The position numbers and the translations under genes are program-made. From contig CAVPMW010000002.1 of NCBI GenBank assembly GCA_963706515.1, positions 339,950-403,949 on the forward strand: a stretch of DNA of 64,000 nt, in the 5' to 3' direction. Positions 36,661 through 45,668 of the stretch are shown here, in pieces. Under the pieces are notes generated by a model that had not been told where the DNA came from, searched no databases, and worked only from the letters and a program-made list of their open reading frames with translations. The stretch comes from CAVPMW01 sp963706515. Lineage in GTDB: Bacteria > Chloroflexota > Anaerolineae > Anaerolineales > UBA4823. How positions within the stretch are numbered: position 1 is the stretch's first letter; the number at the start of each line of letters is the position of its first letter.

Positions 36661-39091
36661 ATGAAAAGCGCCCGAATTCACATTACTGGCATCGTCCAGG
36701 GCGTGGGCTTCAGACCGTTTGTCTTCAACCTGGCAAACCAGCTCGCCATCTCTGGCTGGGTCCGCAACACTTCTTCCGGGGTTTATATCGCCGCCGATGG
36801 GACTGAGCCTGAACCTCGAGCTTTTCATCGAGCGCTTGCGCAGCGATATGCCGCCTCTCGCTCAGATCGACCGGATCGAGATCGAGCCAGGCGAATCAAG
36901 CGGGGCAGCGAGTTTTACGATCCAGCCTTCTGAAGCAATCCCGCACGCATTCCAGCCCATATCGCCCGATGTAGCGACCTGTCCGGATTGCCTGGAAGAG
37001 ATCTTTGATCCTTCTGGGCGTCGCTACCACTACGCATTTACAAACTGCACCAACTGCGGGCCGCGGTTCACGATTATTACGGATATTCCCTACGACCGTC
37101 CCAATACGACTATGGCGGAGTTCACCATGTGCCCGCAGTGCAGCCGCGAGTACCAGGACCCCACCGATCGCCGGTTCCATGCCCAACCGATTGCCTGCCC
37201 GACCTGCGGACCGCAGGTTTGGTTCGAGCCTAACTGTGAGGATACTGCTCCTGCGGATTCATCACCTGTCCGGGGATATCCCGCGATTGAAACGATCCAG
37301 GAGCTGCTGCTTTCGGGAAAAATCCTGGCAATCAAAGGTCTTGGCGGCTTTCATATTGCCTGCGACGCGACCAATCCTGGAGCGGTCAGCGAGCTGCGCC
37401 GGCGAAAATTACGCGTCGACAAGCCGTTTGCTTTGATGATGGCAGATCTGGCTATGGTCGAGCGCTGCTGCCTGGTTTCACCTGAAGAAGAAGAGCTGCT
37501 CACCTCGCGCCTCCGTCCGATCGTTATCTTGCAAGCTAAAAGCGCAGCGAACATCGCTGCCCAGGTGGCTCCCGGTCAGGGTACCCTCGGGGTGATGCTG
37601 CCTTACACGCCCCTCCACTATCTGCTTTTCCAGGATATCGGCGGGGACCCGATGCCCCCTCTGGTCATGACCAGTGGAAATATGAGCGAAGAGCCCATCG
37701 CTACAGATAATGCTGAGGCGCGGGTGAGGCTGCAGCCCCTGGTCGATGGCTTTTTGATGCACGACCGCCCGATCCGGACGCGCTGTGATGATTCCGTCGT
37801 CCGCAGCATTCCAAAGGTTCCGTCAATCGAAATCGATAGCAGCAAAATTGCTGGTAGCAAAATCGCTGCCAGCCGTTCCATCGCTGCCAGCCGTCCCCAG
37901 GATAGTATTTTTATGTTTTTACGCCGCTCGCGCGGCTATGCGCCGGCGCCTCTGTCAGTTCCCTGGGACCTGCCCCCCATTCTGGCTGCCGGCGCGGAGC
38001 TGAAGAACACTTTTTGTCTTTCGCGCGATCGCTACGCGTTTCTCAGCCACCATATCGGCGATCTGGAAAATTACGAGACCCTGCAGTCTTTTGAGGATGG
38101 GATCCGCCATTTCGAGACCCTGTTTAGAATTCAGCCGGAATACATCGCCTATGACCTGCACCCCGATTACATGGCAACCCGCTACGCCCTCGCCCGTGCA
38201 GAACAGGATCATTTGCCAGCCTTTGGCATCCAGCATCACCACGCCCACATCGCAGCCTGCATGGCAGAGAACGAGCTGCCGCCCGACCTTCCTGTTATCG
38301 GCGTTGCCTTCGATGGGACGGGCTACGGCGTCGATGGCGCGATCTGGGGAGGCGAAATCTTGCTGGCAACCTATCGCAGCTTCCAACGCTATGCCCACCT
38401 GGCTTATACCCCCCTTCCCGGGGGCGACAAAGCCATCCACGAACCGTGGCGAATGGCGCTATCCTGGCTTTATCAAGCCGGCATACCCTGGGATCTGGAT
38501 CTACCGCCGGTCCAATACGCGCAAGCGCAGGCTCAAAATGGCATACACTTGTTAGAGATTATCCAGCAGCAAATCACTAAGAAAGTGAACTCCCCCCAGA
38601 CTTCCAGCATCGGTCGCTTATTCGATGCTGTGGGCGCACTGGTTGGCATTCGCCAGGCGGTCAATTATGAAGCCCAGGCAGCCATCGAGCTCGAAGCGCA
38701 GCACGATCCCTTGGAACCGGGCGATTATCCGCTGGCGATAATCCGCAACTCGCAGTGGCCTCACTTCCTCGACCCTTCTCCAATGTTTTCGGCAATCTGC
38801 AGCGATTTGCGCCTCCGCGTGAATGCGGGAGTGATTTCGTCCAGGTTTCACCGCGGGTTGATAAAGGCTGTCGTTGAGATCGCCTGCTCTGCCAGGCAGG
38901 AGACCTCAATCCGTGATATCATTTTGAGCGGCGGAGTCTGGCAGAATGCCACACTCCTCGCCTGGACGGTGCCTGAGCTGGAAAAGAACGGTTTCAATGT
39001 GTGGCTCCATCGAAAAGTCCCAGCCAATGATGGTGGTTTATCATTTGGACAGACGATGGTTGCAGCTTTCAATATTGGTACAGAGAGGTAG
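36661..39091 (+). CDS. hypF: Carbamoyltransferase HypF, frameshift near 36,810
   Basis: About 810 aa. Acylphosphatase domain (MKSARIHITGIVQGVGFRPF, 1-90), two zinc fingers (CPDC...CTNCGPR; CPQC...CPTCGP), a YrdC domain (KGLGGFHIACDA) and a C-terminal Kae1-like domain (HHHAHIAACMAEN, FDGTGYG, SGGVWQN). It makes the thiocarboxamide that becomes CN ligands of the [NiFe] centre. The frame breaks near 36,810 in the acylphosphatase/linker, after VYIAADG. An in-frame Ser/Ala/Lys repeat (about 37,838-37,897) is inserted between the YrdC and Kae1-like parts. A TATAAT at about 36,621 may give an internal promoter. Confidence 0.93.
37838..37897 (+). repeat. In-frame ~15-bp tandem repeats inside hypF
   Basis: AGCAAAATTGCTGGT, AGCAAAATCGCTGCC, AGCCGTTCCATCGCTGCC and AGCCGTCCC follow one another and encode SKIAG/SKIAA/SRSIAA/SRP. 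This looks like an inserted linker not needed by the fold. Confidence 0.7.
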
Positions 39092-39095
39092 TCCT

Positions 39096-39371
39096 ATGTG
39101 TTTGGGAATCCCCGGAAAAATAATTGAAATATATGAAAAAAACGGACTTAAAATGGGGACAGTCGATTTTAACGGCGTCACCCGAGAAGCCTGTTTAGAG
39201 TACGTTCCTGAAGCAAACATCGGTGATTTTACGATCATCCATGTCGGTTTCGCCCTCAATCTGATCAGTCCGGAAGAGGCGGCAGAAACACTTGAGCTGA
39301 TCCAGCAGATTGCTGAGCTGGGTGAAGAGCTCGATCCGGATTTTGAGAGGGGAAAGCTGGCTGAGGCTTGA
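39096..39371 (+). CDS. hypC: Hydrogenase maturation chaperone HypC
   Basis: 91 aa. Starts MCLGIPGKIIEIYE with the essential Cys2, and has the family's GVTREACLEYVPEANIGDF and HVGFALN stretches. It forms a complex with HypD that carries Fe(CN)2CO. AGAGGT precedes ATG 39096. Confidence 0.95.
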   Translation: MCLGIPGKIIEIYEKNGLKMGTVDFNGVTREACLEYVPEANIGDFTIIHVGFALNLISPEEAAETLELIQQIAELGEELDPDFERGKLAEA

Positions 39372-39372
39372 A

Positions 39373-40470
39373 ATGAAATACCTCAGCGAGTACCGCGATG
39401 CCAGGCTCGTCCAGGGCTTAGCCGGGTGAGATCAAAAATCGCATCACCCAACCCTGGGTGATCATGGAAATCTGCGGGGGACAGACGCACGCCATCAAGC
39501 GTTACGGCCTCGACCAGCTTCTACCCCCTGAAATTGAGCTTGTCCACGGACCGGGCTGTCCGGTTTGTGTAACGTCCCTCGAGTTGATCGATAAAGCCCT
39601 GGCAATCGCTGCTCAGCCAGGGGTCATCTTTACCTCGTATGGAGATATGCTGCGCGTGCCCGGCTCACGTGGCGACCTGTTCAGTATTCGCGCTGGCGGA
39701 GGTGACGTGCGAGTCGTCTATTCTCCGCTGGATGCGCTTAAAATTGCGCAGGAAAATCCGTCCAAACAGGTTGTGTTCTTTGCGATCGGCTTCGAAACCA
39801 CAGCCCCAGCCAATGTAATGAGCGTCCTCCAGGCACGCAATATGGGCATTCAGAACTTTAGCGTGCTTGTTTCACACGTGCGCGTCCCTCCTGCCATGCA
39901 CGCAATCCTGGGTTCGCCTTATAACCGCGTCCAGGCATTCCTGGCTGCCGGGCACGTATGCGCTGTAATGGGCTATTGGGAATATCCGCCGCTCGCTGCG
40001 CGCTACCGCGTCCCAATCGTCGTCACGGGTTTTGAGCCAGTCGATATTCTGCCGCGGCATCCAGATGGCTGTGGAGCAGCTCGAAGAAAACCGCTGCGAG
40101 GTTGAAAATGCCTACAGCCGGGTGGTGACCTACGCCGGCAATCAGCCTGCCCAGGCAGTCATCCAGCAGGTCTTTCAATCCTGCGACCGGAAATGGCGGG
40201 GGATCGGCTTGATCCCCGAGAGCGGCTGGTGCTTGCGGGATGAGTTTGCAGACTTCAATGCCGAGCTGCGCTTCCCGGTCGAAGGCATTCAGCCCGAAGA
40301 ATCTCCTCTCTGTATCTCAGGCTTGATCCTTCAAGGGCTGAAGAAACCCCACGATTGCCCGGCATTCGGGGTGCAGTGCACGCCTGAAATCGCCCTTAGG
40401 AGCCACGATGGTCTCATCCGAGGGCGCATGTTCAGCGTATTATCGCTATGAGTTATTGGAAGGGATATGA
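39373..40470 (+). CDS. hypD: Hydrogenase maturation protein HypD, three frameshifts
   Basis: Motifs in order: MEICGGQTHAIKRYGLDQLL, HGPGCPVCVT, TSYGDMLRVPGS, FAIGFETTAP, VSHVRVPPAM, VTGFEPVDIL and the 4Fe-4S region CPAFGVQCTPE. The frame breaks near 39,428 (after QGLAG), near 40,060 (after DILP) and near 40,397 (after CTPEIA; correct end PLGATMVSSEGACSAYY to TGA 40468-40470). It assembles the Fe(CN)2CO unit with HypC. It overlaps hypE by ATGA. Confidence 0.9.
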
Positions 40471-41534
40471 GCGAAGAAATCCCGGTTTACATGGATGGCG
40501 CGGTCTGTCCGCTGCCCCTCCCCCATCAGGCGCAAATCGTTATGGGGCATGGCAGCGGCGGGAAGCTCAGCCACGACCTGATCAGCAGTATATTCCTGCC
40601 CGCCTTCGATAATCAGGCCCTGGCAGTTGGAGATGATGCTGCCCGGGTCACCCTGCCGGACGGGACTCGCCTGGCATTCAGCACCGATTCGCACGTCGTT
40701 TCCCCGCTTTTCTTCCCTGGCGGCGATATCGGCAGGCTGGCTGTGTGCGGCACGGTAAACGACCTGTCAACCTCTGGCGCCGAGCCGTGCTACCTGACCG
40801 CGGGTTTCATCCTGGAAGAAGGCCTGGAGCGTCTGGTATTGCAGGATGTCGTTGATTCCATGCGTTCTGCAGCTGAGGAAGCCGGCATAATCATTATTTC
40901 TGGCGATACCAAGGTGGTCCAGAAGAATAAAGCCGATGGTCTGTACATCAATACGGCAGGCGTGGGCATCATCCCGGACGGAGTAGAAATCAGCGGGCGG
41001 AATGCCGAACCGGGTGATGTCGTGATCCTGTCCGGGTCGATCGGAGAGCATGGCATTGCTGTATTGGAGGCTCGCGGCGAGCTTGGATTCGCCTCCGGAG
41101 TTCAGAGTGACGTTGCCCCATTGAACGGATTGGTCAAAGCCATCCTCATGGTCAGCAGTAACGTGCATACGTTGCGTGACCCGACGCGTGGCGGTCTGGC
41201 TACCAGCTTGAACGAGATTGCCCAGCAATCGAATGTGGGAATTCTGATCCAGGAGAATGCATTGAAGATCCAACCGCCGGTCGCCGCCGCCTGCGAGATC
41301 CTGGGTTTTGACCCGTTATACATTGCGAATGAAGGAAAGCTGATTGTGATCGCCTCCAGTCAGGATGGGGACGCTATCCTGACCGCGATGCGGGCTCATC
41401 CATATGGCAGAGAGTCTGCCATCATCGGCGAGGTCCGCCCTGCGCCACCCGGCAGGGTGCTGATGAAGACGGAAATTGGCAGCACACGAGTCGTAGACGT
41501 TTTATCGGGGGAGATTTTGCCCCGTATTTGCTGA
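40467..41534 (+). CDS. hypE: Carbamoyl-phosphate-derived cyanide donor HypE
   Basis: 355 aa, PurM-like ATPase. Early motif MGHGSGGKLSHDLI, ATP-binding DDAARV, STDSHVVSPLFFPGGDIG and ISGDTKVV. It ends PRIC, the conserved C-terminal Cys that carries the thiocarboxamide and is dehydrated to thiocyanate. Intact, with no frameshift. Hydrogenase structural subunits are not seen in the window. Confidence 0.95.
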   Translation: MSEEIPVYMDGAVCPLPLPHQAQIVMGHGSGGKLSHDLISSIFLPAFDNQALAVGDDAARVTLPDGTRLAFSTDSHVVSPLFFPGGDIGRLAVCGTVNDLSTSGAEPCYLTAGFILEEGLERLVLQDVVDSMRSAAEEAGIIIISGDTKVVQKNKADGLYINTAGVGIIPDGVEISGRNAEPGDVVILSGSIGEHGIAVLEARGELGFASGVQSDVAPLNGLVKAILMVSSNVHTLRDPTRGGLATSLNEIAQQSNVGILIQENALKIQPPVAAACEILGFDPLYIANEGKLIVIASSQDGDAILTAMRAHPYGRESAIIGEVRPAPPGRVLMKTEIGSTRVVDVLSGEILPRIC

Positions 41535-41538
41535 ACCA

Positions 41539-42105
41539 TTAGAACTTATCGATCACCACGTAAGCTGTCGCCCCATCCATAATCACTTGCTGCCGCGTAC
41601 TTTCCGAGCTGAAGAGCGCGGCGATCTGATCCGCAGCCATGAACCGGCTGTGCATTCCCAACGCATATTCAACCATTGCCACGAGCTTTCCGAGCCTTTG
41701 GCGGATGTCGGGTTCCTGGATCAATATCCGCCCGCCTCGCTCGAGTACACGCAGCAGCTCACCGGCTGCTGCCGCCTGTCCGTCTAAATGATGCCAGGCA
41801 TCCACAACAATGATGCGAGCGAAGCACTCATTGGGAAAAGGAAAGGCGGCTGTGTTTGAATTAACTGGCTGCAGGTGCTGTTTTATTCTTGCCTGGCGCA
41901 GCATCTTGAAAGATTGGTCTGCTACGATGATCTGTCCAATGCAGCTGGTGAGCTGCTCCGACTATCGTCCGGTGCCACCGCCGGCATCCAGCAGGCGCCC
42001 GTATGCAGGCAAGCCCGCCAGCGCGATTAATTTATTGGGAGCCGCGGGATGGAATAATCGATCGTAAAAAGGTGCCAGAATTCCAAAGTGGTCTATCCCG
42101 GGCAT
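41539..42105 (-). CDS. Class I SAM-dependent methyltransferase, internal stop
   Basis: Starts MPGIDHFGILAPFYDRLF; SAM motif I LLDAGGGTGR is followed by an in-frame TAG at 41964-41962, then SEQLTSCIGQIIVADQSFKM in the same frame and motif IV VVDAWHHLDG. The stop sits where Val is usual, so a base error or true nonsense mutation is possible. Overall length (about 188 aa) fits small methyltransferases of the Methyltransf_11 type. Substrate unknown. Confidence 0.7.
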
Positions 42106-42117
42106 CTGGGGACCAAT

Positions 42118-42804
42118 TTACTTTTTCTTGCCAACGAAGGGTAAATAACGGAAATTGGTATATTTCCCGGTAAAGTTCATGATCACCAGGTTTTTATCGC
42201 AGTTCGCAATCGTGGTTATAAAAACCTTTTCAGTTTGAGGGACCCCATTCGTATCAAAGATCTCGATGTATATGTTTCCGCTTGAATCCAGCAGGTGGTC
42301 CGCCAGTTTAACCTCGTAGCCTCCCGGACCGAGCTTTGGCGAATTCCCGGTGAGGGTCAGCGCAAGGAAGGGGCTGCCATCAACGGTCCCCCCCACTTCC
42401 ACTACCAGACCGGTCACCGGCGAGCCTGCAGCCGAAAATACCTGACCGCCGATCCCCGCCCAGTTGCAAGCCGCCGCTGTTTCGAGGAAATTCGGGCTGT
42501 ATGTGGGCGAGCCTGGTTGCAGGGAATACTTCGGTGCAGCCTTCGCCGGAGCAGCAGCTGTCGCCTGGGGAGCGGCTTCCTGCGTCACAGTAACCAGTGG
42601 GCGAACGGGCGTCACCGGTTTGGTAGGCACCGGTGTATCCTGCGGTGTCAGTGAAGCGGTTATAACCGGTTGCAGCGGGGTGGCGCTGCTTGTGGCCTCA
42701 TTGGGGATAGTGGTTTGCTCCGGGGATGCAGGCTTAGGCTGGAATGTGAGGATACACGCCATTGTAAAAGTGAGCAGGAGCAAAAGTGGGGCAAATTTTC
42801 TCAT
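42118..42804 (-). CDS. Lipoprotein with Pro/Thr linker and beta domain
   Basis: 228 aa. Signal peptide with lipobox LTFTMAC (Cys17), a low-complexity Thr/Pro/Ala linker (20-95) and a C-terminal beta-rich domain (NWAGIGGQVFSAAGSPVTGL, GGYEVKLADHL) resembling carboxypeptidase-regulatory/SD-repeat-like folds seen in Chloroflexota surface proteins. It ends in KKK. Likely anchored to the membrane; role unknown. Confidence 0.85.
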   Translation of the reverse strand: MRKFAPLLLLLTFTMACILTFQPKPASPEQTTIPNEATSSATPLQPVITASLTPQDTPVPTKPVTPVRPLVTVTQEAAPQATAAAPAKAAPKYSLQPGSPTYSPNFLETAAACNWAGIGGQVFSAAGSPVTGLVVEVGGTVDGSPFLALTLTGNSPKLGPGGYEVKLADHLLDSSGNIYIEIFDTNGVPQTEKVFITTIANCDKNLVIMNFTGKYTNFRYLPFVGKKK

Positions 42805-42872
42805 CGCATGAGGTCTCCGCGAACAGGATCATTTCAGGTGTTGCCATCAGTCAGTGTCGGTCGCAATTCTTA

Positions 42873-42937
42873 CCGGTAGCAGTACTTTGCTGGTAGCAGT
42901 ATTCGCTGGCAGCAGTACATGCTGGTAGCAACGCCTG
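42873..42937. repeat. Four tandem ~16-bp units, intergenic
   Basis: CCGGTAGCAGTACTTTG, CTGGTAGCAGTATTCG, CTGGCAGCAGTACATG and CTGGTAGCAACGCCTG follow one another upstream of the lipoprotein gene. Confidence 0.75.
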
Positions 42938-43047
42938 TTTGGGTGCATGATCTGTGCCGGACTCAGGCTGTAGGCATGATACCAACCCGTGGTCTATACT
43001 CGGATTTGGGAAATCAATTCTCTCATGATTTGGGGTAAGGTGAAGTT

Positions 43048-43088
43048 GCCCCATCCGGAAGTTGCCTGCGATAACTTCCGGGTGGGGC
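43048..43088 (-). terminator. Strong hairpin downstream of the secreted-protein gene
   Basis: A stem of about 16 bp, GCCCCATCCGGAAGTT (43048-43063) with AACTTCCGGGTGGGGC (43073-43088, one G-T pair), and a 9-base loop. It lies just past the stop of the reverse-strand gene at 43094; the T tract is poor. Confidence 0.45.
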
Positions 43089-43093
43089 TTATT

Positions 43094-45150
43094 TCATAAT
43101 AACAGCTGGCGAATATGTGATTCGGGATGTGTCATGACATGATCGATCTCACTCTCCCTCAAGGCTGAGCAATAAATGGGAGATAGATTTGCGCGGCTCG
43201 GGATCACCGTCAGCGTTACCGGGATATTCGTCACGGAATAAGGCGTGTCCGTCCTTACCGCAATTTGGGCATGCTCGATGGAAGGGAATAATCCAGAGGC
43301 ATTGAATGTAGCATGGATGGTTTGTGTTGAATGAGCAGGAATCGTCCCAGATACTGGGGAAAGTGACAGCCAGCTCACATTGCTGTAGCAGACGTTGGTC
43401 GTCTCTCCCGATGTGACCTGGTAAACCTTCATGCTGTTGATATCGACTGCCCATAAGTTGCCCGCACAATCGAGCTCCAATCCACCGCCGCTGTAATTTG
43501 TAAATCCAGGGATGGAGAATTGTCCTATGTCGGCGTAAGAATTAGCCACGTCCAGCACGTGAATAGCATTTCCTGGCTCATTGGTCATCACGAACAGGTG
43601 CTGGGTCTCCGGGTTGTAAGCTAATCCCGCAATAGGCAGCCCGGTGTTTTTGCTGCCGATGATCGTGCCATCCGGAGCAAAGCGATAGACGATCAACTCA
43701 TTCCAGCTGCCGGCAAAATAGGTATCGGTGCTGGGGTCATAGGTGAGACCGCGTTGGGATGTAGTGAATCCGCTCCCGCCTCCCGGGCAGATCGTATTCC
43801 CGGTCGGTCCGCTGGCAGGGTCAATCTCGTAGATGCAGTTCGAGAATCCCGGATTGACATTCATCAGCCATATCTTTCCGGTGTGCCAGTTGTACGCTGC
43901 ATCTGCCGGTCCGGCGGCTGTCGGCCAGGTGTACTTCCAAAAATTGCCTGTCGCTAGTCCCGGTTGGGCTGAACTCATTGATCACGTCCTGTGTTCCCCA
44001 GCCATCCGCTACCCAGACCGTATCGCGTTGGCTGTCATAGGCTACTCCCCAGGGCGAGCTCATTCCACTGTTCCAGCTTTGCAGGACATCGCCAGCAGCA
44101 GTCCCATCGCTGCCGGTGTATGGCGGCGCAGCTGCGCGGGCCGGGAAAACGATGTGCTGCGTATCCCGACCTTCCTGGCGGAATGGGCGGACTTGAAAAC
44201 CAGGCTTTTCGAATGGACCGATGGGTGCGCTCGCTTTATTCAGCTCGAAAAGGGTAAATGCAGCCGGGCTGCCTCCGGAGTTTGTCAGAGTAATTGGCTG
44301 TACTGTGGACGCAGCCAACACTCAACCCTACATTGAGATTTGCAGGAGTATAAGTAAGTCTTCCTGCCTGGAGGGCAAAATCCTGGCGCACCGTGTTATT
44401 GCTCACCACATTTACATTGGCTGTCCCATTCGAATAGTTCTGCTGGGAGGCGTTGAAAACCTGGGACCCTGCCGGGGAAAACAGGGTATAGAAACCCTCG
44501 CCTACCCCGGGATCATCCGGTGTGGCGACGGCAGCAGCCTGATATCCACCCTGGTTTGAGACGCTGGCACCGTTTAAGCCATTGCCGGTGTTCGCATCCG
44601 TCACGTTCCCTACCACGAGACCACCGGAGAGAGGTGTGCACGAAGGCGATCCTAGAGAAACGTCATCTACCTCCCACCACCAATCCCAGCCTGGAGCAAC
44701 GTAGCGGAAGCGTACCTGCGCCTGGCTTGCCCCGGAGAGCAGCGCAGTAAGGTCCTGGCTGTAGGTATTTGGACCGCGGCTGCTTGAATTCCAGGTAAAA
44801 AGGTTAGACCAGGTCAGCCCGCCATCATCACTCAGATCGACTGCCGCCGACTCATTGGCATTCAATTGGTAATAATCATATTTGAACTGAAACGGAATGC
44901 TGCTCAGGGAGGCGGTGCTGATATTTGGCGAGCGCAGCTCGGTATTCATTGTTGTGCCGCTGCCGCACGCATCGCTGTCCGCGACCGCAAAATTACCCGA
45001 TCCGCCGGTTAAATTCAGCCTGGAACCCGGGTTGTTGAATGACCAGTTGCAGATCCCGCCGTCGTTCAGGACAGACCATCCCACCGGCAAGGTGAGTCCG
45101 GTGAAGCTCTCATTGAAACCTGTATTTGCATTGTAGTAGCCGGGTGCCAA
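43094..45150 (-). CDS. Large secreted protein, C-terminal part only; truncated at the joint, two frameshifts
   Basis: From the joint inward: GYYNANTGFNESFTGLTLPV and a jelly-roll of the choice-of-anchor type (WSVLNDGG to WWWEVDDVSLG), a carboxypeptidase-regulatory-like domain (GNVTDANTGNGLNGASV), an Ig/ASH-like stretch (LTNSGGSPAAFTLFEL), a beta-propeller-like part (SPWGVAYDSQRDTVWVAD, GLAYNPETQHLFVM) and a final ASH-like domain. Frames break near 44,310 and 43,950. This arrangement is typical of the C-terminal half of Anaerolineae subtilisin-like S8 peptidases, but the peptidase domain would lie beyond the joint and is absent. Confidence 0.7.
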
Positions 45151-45160
45151 AACTACATCG
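45140..45160. other. Probable chimeric junction between two genomes
   Basis: On the reverse strand the P-loop ATPase sequence ending EEMATVFADDVV passes without a stop into APGYYNANTGFNES of the secreted protein. G+C, codon choice, repeat types and gene families all change at this point. Confidence 0.75.
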
Positions 45161-45533
45161 TCCGCGAAGACCGTCGCCATCTCCTCGCCGATGCGGATGG
45201 CGAGCCGGGTCTTGCCGACGCCACCGGGGCCCGTCAGCGTCAGGAGACGATCACCGTCCCTCAGCAGCGCGCACGCCGCCGCCACCTCGGCCTCGCGGCC
45301 GTCGGCGAGGTCAGGGGGCGGGGCAGGCTGTCAAATGCCGTGGTCGCCACGACGTCTCGTTGCGGGCGCATCGGCTGAATCGTGCGCAATGGAGTTGCCG
45401 GCAATTCGGCTCGGCGTGGGTCAGTTGGCACGGCTTTGCCCGCAGGCGGCATGCACAGCAAAAGCGACGGATCGGCCAGTCCGCCGCCATCATACGCTGT
45501 TTCAGTCGATTGAGTGGGGTTGCGCGCTGACAC
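45151..45533 (-). CDS. LuxR-type ATPase regulator, N-terminal fragment
   Basis: A linker (VVATTAFDSLPRPLT) precedes DGREAEVAAACALLRDGD and the P-loop in LLTLTGPGGVGKTRLAIRI, the start of the STAND/LuxR ATPases found in multiple copies in Thermomicrobia. The frame changes near 45,312. The gene stops at the joint, so most of the ATPase, the TPR region and the HTH domain are missing. The start is uncertain (ATG 45533 or 45449). Confidence 0.65.
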
Positions 45534-45582
45534 GAGGGCCCCGTACCGTGTTATGGCAGTCGTGTCATCTCGAGGCGCTAGC

Positions 45583-45632
45583 GAAGGATCTCGTACGCCG
45601 CAGACGTACGCGGTCTCCGCGAAAGATCCTTC
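45583..45632. repeat. Intergenic inverted repeat
   Basis: GAAGGATCT (45583-45591) and AGATCCTTC (45624-45632) flank a core with a second dyad, CGTACGCCGC and GTACGCGG. It sits between the ends/starts of two reverse-strand LuxR genes. Confidence 0.5.
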
Positions 45633-45668
45633 ACTGCGTTCAGGATGCCCTGTTGCGTTGACCCGGTC

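Noticed and set aside
44236..44321. Separate small genes in the broken parts of the secreted protein
   Set aside because: The pieces line up as consecutive parts of one protein in different frames.
45140..45285. A novel ATPase-adhesin fusion protein
   Set aside because: Both halves are truncated and the surrounding composition changes at the same point, which favours an assembly chimera.
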